DNA of 64,000 bases from the NCBI RefSeq assembly GCF_030272615.1, contig NC_081413.1, positions 21,454,501-21,518,500 of the forward strand. The letters run 5' to 3'. The notes under the pieces were generated by a model that ran no database searches, was not told where the DNA came from, and worked only from the letters and a program-made list of their open reading frames with translations. The stretch is from Cryptomeria japonica (Eukaryota; Streptophyta; Pinopsida; Cupressales; Cupressaceae). Position 1 is the stretch's first letter; each line of letters starts with the position of its first letter. A program made the position numbers and the translations under genes. This document shows, piece after piece, positions 13,019 through 24,003 of this stretch.

Positions 13019-14103
13019 GGGTGAACTCACAATAATGGTTCCCACTTTTTTGCCACTTTTGACACTGAGATGTACATTTTTAAAATAATCTTCAACTTCC
13101 AAGAACTATAACTTTTAAACTATTAAAAATTTGAAGATGATGTAAATTAGTGATTTCTAGAATTTTGTTTGTAGATTCTATATACATTTTTTTCAAAATT
13201 TTTTGATTGATTTTTAAAAAAAATTTCCATCTCCCTCGAAAAGTAATTTTTTACAATAAACTACATTTTTTAAGAGTGAGGTGCCTCCCGAAATGTATAA
13301 CTTTTTTTCTATAAATGATAAAAACTCAATTCTTTCGAATTTTGGTTTGTAACATCAATATCCAAGGCTTGCATTTGGTTTTATAGTGATATGTTCAATA
13401 TTTTTCATTTTATAAAGTTTTGAAGTCCGACTAGTCATAATTTAGACATAGGTTTACATTTGACCACATAACTTGTTCTATATAAATCAAAATTCAATTT
13501 TATATTTTTTGTTAGAAAGAAGACATCAATACCTGGGGCATAGATATTTTTTAGAATTTTTTTGAATTAGTTTCTTATTTCTCCCAATGCGTTGAATAGA
13601 GAAGTTCATGTTCGATGAAAAACCAATTTTCCATAAAATTAAAAAAACAAGAACATAATAAATTCAAAATATAACAAAATTATACTCGTTGGAAAGCTTT
13701 CTCCGAGTAATACAATCTAATATTTTTGGGTTATCAAGATTATTTCATTTGTGCTTTGAACCAGAGCTCCGAAGTCATTAATTCTTCAGAATTCTGAAAT
13801 TTTTTGGGAGAAACCTCAAATAAAAGGGTTCGAATGAACAGTACTTCGAGCGAATGGGGTTCGCTTGAATCCATTATGGTTCGAGCGAACCCCCATTCAC
13901 TCGAACCAATAGGCTTGATTTTGGCCTGTACAAAGTCACCTATGGTTCGAGTGAACCCAGGTCCGCAACGTGGTTCGCTCGAACTCCCAGGGGTAGTTCG
14001 AGCGAATACCACTATTTCGCTTGAACACCTAGAAAATCAAAGTTCCCACTTTCACCAAATTCCTTCGTTGGCAAAAGTGGGAACCAGCTTTGTGAATTCA
14101 CCC
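13019..14103. mobile_element. MITE-like DNA transposon inside the A antisense gene
   Basis: 1085 bp with terminal inverted repeats: 13019-13054 and 14070-14103 are reverse complements apart from a few bases (shared parts GGGTGAA, TCACAA, TGGTTCCCACTTTT). Flanks ATCGATCG (13011-13018) and ATTGATGG (14104-14111) match at 6 of 8 positions, consistent with an old 8-9 bp target duplication (hAT or Mutator-like). It interrupts the PMD coding frame between the ILQISI and DGELVPYD parts. No transposase is seen, so it is non-autonomous. It contains an array of alternating inverted TTCGAGCGAA words. Confidence 0.78.
13845..14025. repeat. Alternating inverted TTCGAGCGAA array
   Basis: Eight 10-bp words at 13845, 13860, 13880, 13896, 13946, 13974, 13997 and 14016. 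Odd ones read TTCGAGYGAA and even ones its reverse complement TTCRCTYGAA or TTCGCTTGAA, so orientation alternates strictly, forming four adjacent hairpin pairs. Confidence 0.85.
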
Positions 14104-15200
14104 ATTGATGGGGAGTTGGTTCCTTACGATCAAGAGGGAGACAAGGATGCACTGAGATGAGTGTTCCAGGATCTAGGACTGGAGATGAGGGACAATGAAA
14201 ACCACAAGAGTGGCCACAAGGACAGGGGGAGGAGGGAGGAGAGGAGGAGGATGAGCTACTATCATCATGAGAGATCTCTCAGGGAAAAGTAGATGAGATA
14301 CATGATCTAGAGAGGGATGCAGCTAGAACATGTGGCATGGGACACTATGATAAGTACAGGATTGGTACTACCGATAGGAGTTATTAGTGGGTTCCTCTAT
14401 CCAAATAGGGCAACATGAGGGTTGGCTATGGATTGGAGGAGGACTCTAGAGACATTGGTGACTGAGCACACCAGGTTTAAATAGGGACCGTGTCTGCTAG
14501 CACACTTGTATTATAAGTTACATCAATTTGTTTATCACGAATCAATAGGATGGGGTGTGGAGTGACATTACTATAGGTATGGGCTTATGAGAATCTTCTG
14601 ATTACACAGTCGATACATTTTAGAGGTAGGGGACATTGTCATAGTTTTGTGCATCTCTATGATATGATTACTGCACAACCACATATTGGGAGGCTAGAGT
14701 ACTAGCGTCGGGTTATTGATGAGATAGACATTGTGGTATGGATGCCTTGTTGGGATTGTGAGGAGTGGGAGGATGATGTAGTGGAGCTGTCATATGTGTT
14801 CAAGAGATAGTTGAGGGATACTAAGTGGGAGAGAGATCAAGATATTCAGTGCTACAAGGAGGCTAAGAGAACACTCAGGGTAGGCAGGTAGGCAGCAGAG
14901 GACACAGGGGTCGGATATGCCTTTGTTCTATGGGAAAGGGACGAGATAGCCTGCTGGAGAGACCTGTATTATGGAGTTGTGCCACCAGATCAGTGGGCTA
15001 GGAGCATCCAGACACCATTGTGGACAATGATGATCACTAGAGGGAGAGACAAGAGATAAGCGTCTAGTAGTGGGTTCATGGGTCCTCCACCACCACTAAA
15101 TAGAGGGGCCAGGAGATAAGATCCTAGGGTGGGTCCTTCCAGGGCTCAAGCTCCATCGAGACCTACTAGCTTTGAGGGAGGGAGTTCATCATACCCTTAG

Positions 15201-16725
15201 AGGGCTCCCTATGTATGAGTTTTTGTACCATTTGTTTTGTATGATGATGTAGACACATTTGGGTGATGGTAGCCATATGTATTTTGACATCATTGTATCA
15301 TAACACTTGTGATTTTAAGATATATATGAGATGATTCATCCTTGTGATAGCTATATGCATGTGTAGCTATGTGATGTTGCTTCTATGTGACATGAATGTT
15401 TCTATATGATACTTATGATATGGATGAAAATATGTACATGATGAAATGCAATATTTTTTGTTCTTTTATGTTTTTTATATGTTATGCAACTGTGAATGTG
15501 AATGTATGAAATCCAGATGAATATGATAATGCAAAGAATGATTTACATGATGAAATTGTAAAATGTGGTAACATATGTTGTGTGCAGAATGTGATGCAAT
15601 TGTGATATCTATATGTATGTATGCAATGCTTAATATTTTGTAATGCAGGTGCAGACTACATGAAATGCAGATAACTTTGGTGTGTCATTATAATAAGTCA
15701 TGTGATAGCAAGCTACATGGACTCAAGAAAGATGATGGAGGTCAATCAAGAAAGGGTGATGGAAGATAGAAGATATGGAAGTGAAAGAGCTTCTTGTGCA
15801 TTATCATCATTGAGCTTTATTATGGCAAATAGGTTATGACAATCGACGTATAGGTTTGACCCAGAAAGTCATTGTACCCGTTTGCATGGAGATCAAATAG
15901 TAGCAAACAAGGAATGCCCCAGTTCACACTAGAATCATAGCATCCTCATATCCTTGGACAATTCATAGCATTACTAAGAGATAATCCACAAACAACAAAA
16001 CAAAAGGTGATGATACCCCATCCTCGCCTTTCTAGTCAAAGACGTCCTGGAAAAGCTAAAAGACATGTCACTAGAAAGATAAAATCAAAAGAAAGCCAAG
16101 ACTCGACACCAACATCCACTCCTCAAGTTTAGTGTCTCTTGTCACTTTTACAAGTCTATTTGATTGTGGTCACAATGTTTAGGTTCACAAAAGGATAGAT
16201 AGCACTGAACCATAATATTGTCTGAGTCTATTGAAATAGTTGATTTATTGAAGTCCATTGTTGTTGTTTGCGTCTCATCTAAAATTGATTGAATCCATGA
16301 AACTGATACATTATTGTGGAGAAGACAAAACTTTATTGTGGATTTGTGATGCAAGTGCTTCTTTATTGTGGATTGTGCATAGATAAACTGAAGAAAACTA
16401 GAAGAAACTCTACTCCTCAGAACGTGTGATGCTTTTAGTTCCACACCCATCACTAGATGTAAGATTTGCCTTAGCCACATATAGGAGCTGATTTATTATG
16501 GATGCAAAGGGGTGAAAAGGAAAGGATTATTAGGAATAGCTAACCAATCTTAGGAAGATCAATAACAAGCATGATGGGAATGGATAAGTTTATTATGGAT
16601 GGATAGGTTGTGAGTGTCTGCAAAGTGAAAGGATGAGAGTGAATCCTGAAGAAGGGAAGAGCAATATCTCTACACATGGTGTCCGTGACCCGGTTTTCAC
16701 CATGTTACTTGCCCAAGGCGCCACC
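15201..16725. other. Element A spacer between antisense gene and copia E
   Basis: No supported gene. 15250-15640 is rich in TATGATG and ATGAATG words as in the other three elements. 15700-16660 aligns with 57240-58240 of element C (for example the TCATGTGATAGCAAGCTAC run and repeated TTTATTRTGGAT words at 16310-16620). 16681-16725 is the first half of the conserved post-pol block, cut at GCCACC by copia E. Confidence 0.6.
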
Positions 16726-18186
16726 TGTAGAGTTTAGATGCAATAGTTAAGCTTAGAAGTCAATAGATAATAGAATGAGAGGGGGGGGGGTGAATCATAC
16801 AAAATTAATCTTCAATATATTCAACAGATTCAACCTTGGTAGCATGTACTACATAATATAGCAAAAACTGTAAAACATTTAAACTCATGAACATAAATCA
16901 TCATAACACATATAACACCAGATTTAACGTGGAAACCCAAATAGGGAAAAACAAATATGGGATTTCAGACCCACTAAGAAATATACTCTTCTAGAGTATG
17001 CTTGGTTAAAAGCAAATCCTGTTAAAGATTACAAAACACATTGCTAGATGTGACCCAGTTAAGGGATTTCCCTCAGATCTACTACGATCTTACACTTTGT
17101 TAGAAGTGACCTTGTCAAAGGATTTCAAACACTCATTTAGAATGTCACCTTGCTAGAGGATTTACAAATAAGACTGTTAAGTCCACTCGGTTAAGAGATT
17201 TTCTATCACTTACAAAATAAACAATAGTAACAAAATATATCTGCAACTTCACATCTAAAATGCTAAAGCAGATTCTTATTTGCTCAAAACAATCTTGTCA
17301 TAAGACTTATCTTGTCCCTTGTTGGGCTTGCTGGGATTTCCAATCTGTTTCTCATTCAGATCTCCAAGCTTATGTGCTCGGTAAACATTACTGTGCTTAC
17401 AATTACCCGCATACATTGTTCATCAATAATTCCTTATTTATAAACAATTCTCACCACTTAATCTCCTTGATCACATTTCCCATGATCAATCTTGGCCATC
17501 AGATCTTCACACTTGACCAAGTTCAATGTATCCTTTATTCTAAAAAATGTTTTACCTTGCCTAGGGACTTGCATTCCTTCTTGGAACTTGCACAAGGTTA
17601 TTGTGGTTCAATCTGGGCTGTAGATCTTCCTGCCGATCTTCCATTGCCATAGATCCTTAACAAACTTCATGTTCGACATACCAATCATTTAAACAACTCC
17701 AGCTCATTAGCATCCTTCATTAAATAATGCTTGTATTCATCTAATGCATTCTGTTACAACTTAGTTGTTACTCGGTTAACACTGAACTTCACTTGGTAGA
17801 CATTCTGTCTTCATTAATCGATATCGATAACCTTAGGGTTTACCGACTAGGTTCCTTGCTTGCTGACATAGTATAGTATTAAACATCATATTTAGAATAT
17901 CAAAACAATAAAAAAAACATGATCTCATCATTGTCTAACTCGGTAATAGTTGCCCATTGAATAACTCAATTCTCCCCTTTATTATCATATTCTTTCAGTG
18001 TCACTTACCAACTTCTTAATACGCATCAAAACATTCTCCTTAAGATATGGCAACATCATATTGAATCAGAAAATCAATTTCTTGACATCAATGACAAAAG
18101 AATATTATTAAGATAGTAATCATCCTTCTTCAGTTATATCAATAATCTTCAACAACCTTCTCAATATCTTTATTGAAATGCCAACA
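16726..18186 (-). repeat. 3' LTR of copia E
   Basis: 1461 bp, TGTAGAG to CCAACA on the + strand. Homologous to 43237-44729 with scattered substitutions and small indels. Contains a run of G at about 16782-16792 and a possible TATA (TATAAATAA on the - strand) at 17434-17442. Confidence 0.92.
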
Positions 18187-18597
18187 ATCTCCCCCTTTGG
18201 CATTGATGGAAAAACCAACTTGATTAAACCAACTTGATTCTGATTCAATTGATTCAGATTCAGATTGTTGTATCATCTTCTTCAGCTGTGTCTGAAGTCT
18301 TCTCGTCTTGTCAGTTGATCTTCTCCATTTTCTTCATTTAGTCTTCTCCCCCAGTTGTTAGTCTTCTCCCCCTTTGACAACAATGCCAAAAAGAAAAGTA
18401 AGTCAAGGTTCCTTCTCCTATGAAGTGATTGCCTCTCTATGTAACATTTGTATAATTTCAGACTTGGTCAGAGCAACTTTGACTCAAATCATAATTCCCT
18501 GCACACTTTTAGAAAATCTCGTAAAGTGCATAAATCAGCATCAATCCACAAATAATATTCTATAGATTCAGTTGATTGATGCTGTCACCAAACTCTA
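18187..18597 (-). other. Copia E polypurine tract and 3' untranslated region
   Basis: Polypurine tract CCAAAGGGGGAGAT on the - strand (18187-18200) directly before the 3' LTR. The remaining 400 bp between it and the stop of the polyprotein holds no gene. Confidence 0.8.
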
Positions 18598-19326
18598 TCA
18601 GTGAATAGAAGATAGGGGTAGGACCCCTAACTTGCTTCTGAGATACTCAAAAGTGTCTTTTGGTAGTGGCTTTGTGAAGATGTCTGCAATTTGGTCTTTT
18701 GAACTGATATATTCCAACATAACATTCTTCTCTTGAACTTCTTCTCTAAGATAATGATACTTTATAGAAATATTCTTGGTCTTAGAGTGCATTACCAGAT
18801 TCTTTGAAATCTTAATGGCACTAGTGTTATCACATAATATAGTCACTGACTCGGTAACCTTTTCATTTATACCTTCCAATAGTTGTTTGATCCATGCTAT
18901 GTTGGTACAATTCAATGCTGCAGCGACATATTTAGCTTCAGCTGTTGACTGTGAAATGCATCCTTGTTTCTTGCTAAGCCAACTTACAAGTCTGCTTCCT
19001 AAGAAGAAAGCTCCACCACTTGTGCTTTTCCAGTCATCAATGTTTCCTGCCCAATCAGCATTAGTATAAACTTTCAAATTAAAATCATTCCTCTTTTCAT
19101 ATACTAGGCCATAGTTTTTAGTGCCTCTCAGGTATCTAAAAATTCTTTTGATTTCTATCATATGGGTTTCTTTGGGATCTGTAGAAAATCTTGCAACTAT
19201 TCCTACTGCACGTGCTATATCCGGCCTGCTATGAACAACATATTGCAACTTTCCAATCATAGATCGATAAAATGTCTCATCAACAGATGTAGATTCATCA
19301 TTCTTTGACAGTTTATAGTTAGTAGT
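18598..19326 (-). pseudogene. Copia E polyprotein, part 3: RT end and RNase H
   Basis: Reads on the - strand from the B insertion site: SMIGKLQYVV and RPDIARAVGIVARF (end of the RT), YTNADWAGNIDDWKSTSG (RNase H), STAEAKYVAAA, ILCDNTSAI, then DIFTKPLP and the stop near 18598. These are classic copia RNase H landmarks. It is continuous in frame for about 240 codons. It is separated from the rest of the gene by the 18.7-kb B element, so the intact part cannot be expressed as a full polyprotein. Confidence 0.95.
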
Positions 19327-20747
19327 TGACGCCCTCCTAAATGGCACAAATGTTAGTTCAAGATCAAACAACACAAAACACACAAGATGTTAGAGTTAAT
19401 CAATCAAAAACTAAAACATGAAGGCATTCCAAAGGAGACACTAAAAACATGCTAATGAATCTAACTAAAGAAGTAAAGACAATGAGATATCTCCAACTAT
19501 CTCATAGCATGATATTAGCTCCTTCTCCCTTGTTCCTCTCCTCTCCAAGTTCCAAAATAGTGTAGCTCTCAGCAGCTTTTTGCACTATGGATGCTTATGG
19601 AGGATTGAGATTGTAGAATAGCTCTAAACATGAAATAAAAAGCTATTTTAATGCTAAAATGATGTGTTTTAACCAAAAAAGACAATATTTAGTTATGCTA
19701 TGCTAAATGCTCTCTAAAATGGCTATAGTCTAAATGCTTACAAGTTTTTCAGGATCTGGATTATGAAGGAATGGGCTCTATTTATAGGAAAAATGGAGCA
19801 ATGGATGGCCAGGATTGAAAGGTTTAATCAAGGGTCAAGCTTGAAAGTTGGGGATCCATGTGCACAATTGACACCAATAAAATAGTGACAAGTGTCAACA
19901 CAGGATTGGGTTGAGAGAAGAGGTTGGAGACATTAAAGGCCTGAGAAGACCTCATGGTTATCTAAAGGCTAAGGGTCAAGCCTAAATTAGGATTACCCAC
20001 TGGATTAGGAGTTAATCCAAGGATAAACCTTTGTGCAAATGATTAAGAGATAATCATGGTCAAAGTATTAAATGCTTGATGAGACCTTTGTGGTTGGATA
20101 GAGGTTGAGTCAAACAAATGTTTTAACCATGTGGGAGGGTTGAATTAACCATTAATGGTTATTGGAGACTTTGTGGATTAAGTGGTTGAAAGTTGGAAGC
20201 CTTTAATGGTTTTCAAAGACTTTGGGGTTTTTGGTGGTTGAAGGTTGAAAACCTTCAATGGTTATCCAAGACTTTGGGCCATTTGAGAAGTGACTCCATT
20301 TTGCTTATGAATGTGACAATAATTAGGGGATGGATTAGGTTAATTAGGAAGGGGTTAGAAGAATCTAGAAGGGGATTAGATTTTGCAAGTGGATTTGGTG
20401 GGTGAGGGAAAATAGGATTTTATTTGAAATAAAAATTCATTTATTTCAAAATGTGTGCAAGTTGCATTTGTAGGAAAATGCAAGTGGGGTGGGGATAATG
20501 ATTTAAATAAATGTTAATTTATTTAAAAGAGGAAAAGGGGGATTTAATTAAATAAATAGATTTTATTTATTTAATTGAATGGAATTTGATTTAATAAATT
20601 AATTAAAATAAATTGAATAATTTATTTAATTAATAGAAGAATGTTTGGGGATGAATTAATTAAATATTAATTGATGGCTAGTGGATTTTTAATCAAATAA
20701 ATACGAAATATTCATTTAATTAAAATGGACAGATTTGTGTGACTACA
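19327..20747 (-). repeat. 3' LTR of element B
   Basis: TGACGCC to CTACA on the + strand. Differs from the 5' LTR near 19583, 19664, 19870 and 20595 as far as I can see. TATA box at 19778-19786 on the - strand. Confidence 0.97.
19778..19786 (-). promoter_or_regulatory. TATA box in B 3' LTR
   Basis: TATAAATAG on the - strand followed by AGCCC, the sense orientation for gag-pol. Confidence 0.7.
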
Positions 20748-20791
20748 TTTGCCCCTCTTTGAGACGATGCGGTTTATCGCATCGTTTCAAA
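20748..20791 (-). promoter_or_regulatory. Polypurine tract and hairpin 1, element B
   Basis: Polypurine tract AAAGAGGGGCAAA (- strand, 20748-20760) abuts the 3' LTR. Hairpin at 20758-20791: arms TTTGAGACGATGCG and CGCATCGTTTCAAA pair at 13 of 14 positions round a 6-nt loop. The arm overlaps the tract. Conserved in A, C and, decayed, in F. Confidence 0.88.
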
Positions 20792-20854
20792 GAAAGAAAA
20801 ATTGGTGTGAAGAAATGCCCCATAAAATGTAAATTTAATGGGTGGTATGCCCCC

Positions 20855-20900
20855 TCGAGAGATGGGCCGAAAAATTTCGAAAAATCGGGCGATCTCTCGA
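20855..20900. promoter_or_regulatory. Hairpin 2 near the 3' LTR, element B
   Basis: Perfect 9-bp arms TCGAGAGAT (20855-20863) and ATCTCTCGA (20892-20900) with GGGC-containing loop. C has an 11-bp version at the same place. Confidence 0.75.
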
Positions 20901-21056
20901 AAAAGAATGAAAATTGGCAGGGTGATAGAAGAGAAGAAGTTAGGTATACTGGTTAAAAATAGAAGAAATCGGGGGAAACATGAAGAAATGGGGGGCTCGG
21001 GAAGTTCACGGGGACCACGGCGATGAGCGGGGCGAAGTTACGGTGACGGCGGGGGG

Positions 21057-21063
21057 TATAAAT
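21057..21063 (+). promoter_or_regulatory. TATA box of the B antisense gene
   Basis: TATAAAT in a G-rich context, 103 bp upstream of the exon 1 ATG at 21160. It lies outside the LTR, so the antisense gene appears to have its own promoter. Confidence 0.7.
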
Positions 21064-21310
21064 GGAGTGAAAGGGGGTAAAATAGGATCATTTGTGACCG
21101 CGACCAGTTGAAAACTAGAGCTCTGACAGTGACATTGGGAGGAGCAACGAGGAGCTACGATGCCGTTTCTGATCACCGAGCATCGATTTGAGCGAGTCCG
21201 CCGGTACCAGCGCCCAGCCGACTATGGACCAGCGGTACGCAAATTCAAAAACTCACTTTTTATGCATTTTTGGTATGTTTTTAGCTAAGTTCAAGTCAAG
21301 TCGGAGCAAG

Positions 21311-21700
21311 AGCGCTGGAACTAGGTTTTTAGCGCTTTTGCTCCATGAATTAGCGCTATCGTGCCGCAATAGCGCTTTTGTAGGCTAGTTTTAGCGCTTT
21401 TGCATGTATTTAGCGCTTTTGTAGGCAAGTTTGAGCGCTTTTGATAAATTAGCGCTACGGTAGAGTCAATTGAGCGCTATTGATGTGTAATAGCGCTATT
21501 GTATAGCGGTTTTAGCGCTTTTGATTAATTAGCGCTATGGTGTAGTTAATTGAGCGCTATTGACCGGAATAGCGTTATTGTGTAGCTGTTTTAGCGCTTT
21601 TGTTTTGGTAGCGCTATTGTAGGGCGTTTTGAGCGCTATTGATGTTGTTGTAGCGCTATTGTTCAGAATGAGCGCTTTTGTAGGTTAAATAGCGCTTTTG
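21311..21700 (+). repeat. Intronic AGCGCT motif array, element B
   Basis: 19 exact copies of palindromic AGCGCT, most as AGCGCTTTTG or AGCGCTATTG, plus one AGCGTT variant, spaced 17-22 bp. Fills the middle of the antisense gene intron. A mirrored array of the same motif lies at 36264-36540. Confidence 0.95.
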
Positions 21701-23164
21701 CTTTAGGATACAAGATGCCCCAGTTTCGGACAAAATAAAACTCTGGATGCCTAACGATTGATGGATGGTGAGGTGAAGTGGGAGTTGTTTTGAACCATAG
21801 CAGCCCGATGAGACTTAGGTCATTTGTTAGGAGAAATGCCTGTTGAAGTCTAGGCGGCCATGATTGCTTACCTGTGGAGACTCGAAGATACTTGATCAAA
21901 GTATCTGATGATAGTCTAGGTTTAAACTTAAGAAAGTTTGATAACAAAACAACTGATGGTGGTTTGATGAATGTCTATGTGCAGGAGGATCTACGCGTGT
22001 TGCAGTTACGCGAGCGCCACCCCGCGACACAGGGGTTGCGAGATCGTTTGACTCAGATCGAGATAGATTGTATTGCGGCTACTGGGCTCTATGAGGTGAT
22101 GCATATGCCCGTGATTCGGATGAATCACGGCCTGATTACAGCTTTAGCAGAGCGATAGCACAGTGAGACATGCACGTTCCATCTGGCTCAGGGCGAGATG
22201 ACGGTGACTTTGGAGGACGTGTGGCGTATTCTTCGGATTCCGATTCGAGGGCAGCTGGTGATGTATGATCGATCTTGGGGGACAGTGTCTTGCCAGAGGA
22301 TTTTTGATGAGGACGTATTCATTGATGATGGGTCGATTGCCTGGGAGGATATAGCGGCACTATATGAGCCCCTTCCAGCAGTTTTGTCAGGGATCATGGG
22401 AGGACTTCTGTGTCCAGACAGGTGGTCACATGGATTGGCGGTCGGATGGGGACAGGTGATAGAGATGATGGTGACAGAGGGGACCCGATATGCCTGGGGG
22501 CCGTGCGTGCTAGCGCACATGTACCAGGAGTTACACGAGGTAGTGTACCGGGGGAGAGGTTCGCTTGCAGTAGGCATGACGCTGCTGCATGTATGGGCAT
22601 GGGAGCATCTACCAGTGACTCGACCAGTGAGTCTGAGATTCCAAGCCGTGGACCAGCCCTATATGTTCATGTATAGTGGTATGATGAGCCAGCCCCACTT
22701 GGGGAAGCTAGAGTGGTGGAGGCGAGCATTGGATGACCTAGATGCAGTGATCTGGCGGCCATACTTGGAGTGTGAGCCATGGGAGGATGATGTAGAGGCA
22801 CTGCCGTATTGCTTTATGACCCGATTCTTCATTGGGAGGACCTCTTATCACGTAGAGAGACAGGTGCAAGGACGGGTTATGAGGCAGTTTGGACGGCAGC
22901 AGGGTCTGCCGAGCAGATTGGGAGAGTATGCTCGAGTTATTCGAGAGCGGTATGCATGGGGTCCAGTGCTACCGTATGATCAGGCATTGGCAGAGTTCCG
23001 GACACTACAGGCGAGGCCATGGGATCTACGACCGAGGGTCGTTGATGCAGGGGTTACAGCAGAGTATACACAGTATCGGGTGGCGCACCCGATCCGATGG
23101 ATATCAGACCCAGCTGAGCCGATCCCCGCATTTGAGGATGAGAGAGGACGAGGACGAGGATGGA

Positions 23165-23285
23165 GAGCAGGAGGGCGAGGAGGAGGAGATGGAGGAGGAG
23201 GGGATGGAGGAGGAGGTGGAGGAGGAGGAGGAGGAGGAGGTGGAGGTGGAGGAGGTGGAGGAGGTTTGGGGATGCCGAGGCAGCG
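23165..23285 (+). repeat. GGA/GGT low-complexity tract
   Basis: Microsatellite-like run of GGAGGAGGT units encoding the Gly-rich linker between PMD and coiled coil of the B antisense gene. The opposite strand therefore looks like a long Pro-rich ORF, which is a shadow. Confidence 0.85.
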
Positions 23286-24003
23286 GAGAGGGAGAGGTGG
23301 ACTACCTCTGCAGATATCATAGGGACCGTTGATGCAGGGAGGAGTGCAGCTGAGTGGGAGGGGGATGGAGAGAGAGATCCCGATGGATACAGGTGCAGGA
23401 GAGGGTGGTGCAGGGGAGTGTGGTGCAGGGGAGGGACCTAGTGGAGGGGGTGATACAGGTGCAGCAGCCATGGATATAGGGGAGTGTGGTGCAGGGGATC
23501 TGCGGGAGCATATGATAGGTTATTTGCAGACCCGGGTAGAGAGATTAGAGGCGGAGGTAGCAGCTAGAGATGTGCAGCTATTTGCACGTGAGTCAGAGCT
23601 GACAGTGGTGCTACGGGAGAGAGATACTGCGGTGGAGAGATTGGCAGAGCTACAGGAGAGAGTGCGGACTGGTGCACAGGGGCCTTCAGGAGAGGTTATG
23701 AGGGAGATACGGCGAGCACAGGCGGAGATAGAGTACTGGCGGGGGTTATATGAGCAGGTGGTACCGATTAGCCAGCGAGCTCTCAGTTACTCACAGATGC
23801 GGCAGGCCAGATCCGAGCGATCACAGAGGATGCAGAGTAGTGGGGGAGTGATGGGTCCTTTGCGGCAGGATAGATCAGGAGATGCAGGAGGGAGTGGGGG
23901 TTCGATGAGGCCTCCATAGAGAGATGGATCAGGTGGTGCAGGTACCAGCGGTGGAGTAGGTAGGGGTGGGGCAGGTACAGCATCTGGCCAGAGCGGCATT
24001 TGA

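Larger units (their letters stand above)
11802..15200 (+). pseudogene. Antisense spliced PMD/coiled-coil gene, element A copy
   Basis: Exon 1 11802-11867 (22 codons, MALVHRFNCVHRYQRP start), donor GTAAGT 11868-11873, intron to 12756 (ends CAACAG), exon 2 from 12757. Exon 2 matches C: ESWERF, NMGLLATLAERW, FHL-GEMTVTLDDVYRIL. It is then cut by a transposon at 13019-14103 and resumes at about 14107 (DGELVPYDQEGD). Around 14185-14320 a piece resembling the coiled-coil coding part has been inserted, and near 14815 the PMD jumps straight into the coiled coil (the linker is deleted). It ends with MGPPPP and EGGSSS motifs at TAG 15198-15200. Many stops; not functional. Oriented opposite to gag. Confidence 0.8.
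21160..24003 (+). pseudogene. Antisense spliced PMD/coiled-coil gene, element B (best copy)
   Basis: Exon 1 21160-21234 (25 codons, MPFLITEHRFERVRRYQRP start), donor GTACGC, intron 21235-21984 ending GTGCAG, exon 2 21985-24003 (672 codons and stop), both splice sites in phase 0. Product about 697 residues: plant mobile domain (about residues 30-360; GLITALAER, FHLAQGEMTVTLEDVWRILRIPI, LCPDRWSHGLAVGWGQVIEM, MYSGMMSQPHLGKLEWWRRALDDLDAVIWRPY), acidic/Gly linker (about 415-465), coiled coil (about 535-620), Ser/Gly tail with SSGGVMGP. Three in-frame TAG stops (22156, 23320, 23917), each sense in another copy (Trp or Gln), so the gene was intact recently or a sister copy is. PMD proteins relate to MAIN/MAIL1 and to transposon proteins; the biochemical role is not known. 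Runs opposite to gag-pol. Confidence 0.85.

Noticed and set aside
20193-20405. 70-codon ORF found identically at 20193-20405 and 37497-37709
   Set aside because: The duplication is simply the two LTRs of B; no sign of coding constraint.
21311-21700. CRISPR-like array
   Set aside because: The conserved unit is only 6-10 bp, spacing varies by a few bases, and the setting is a plant retrotransposon.
21874-22158. Antisense gene starting at the in-frame ATG 21874
   Set aside because: Homology among the four copies begins at 21985 after a conserved AG acceptor; upstream frame is intron, and a conserved exon 1 exists at 21160.
22980-23471. Proline-rich ORF of about 160 codons on the - strand
   Set aside because: It is the complement of the Gly-rich linker microsatellite in the PMD gene.
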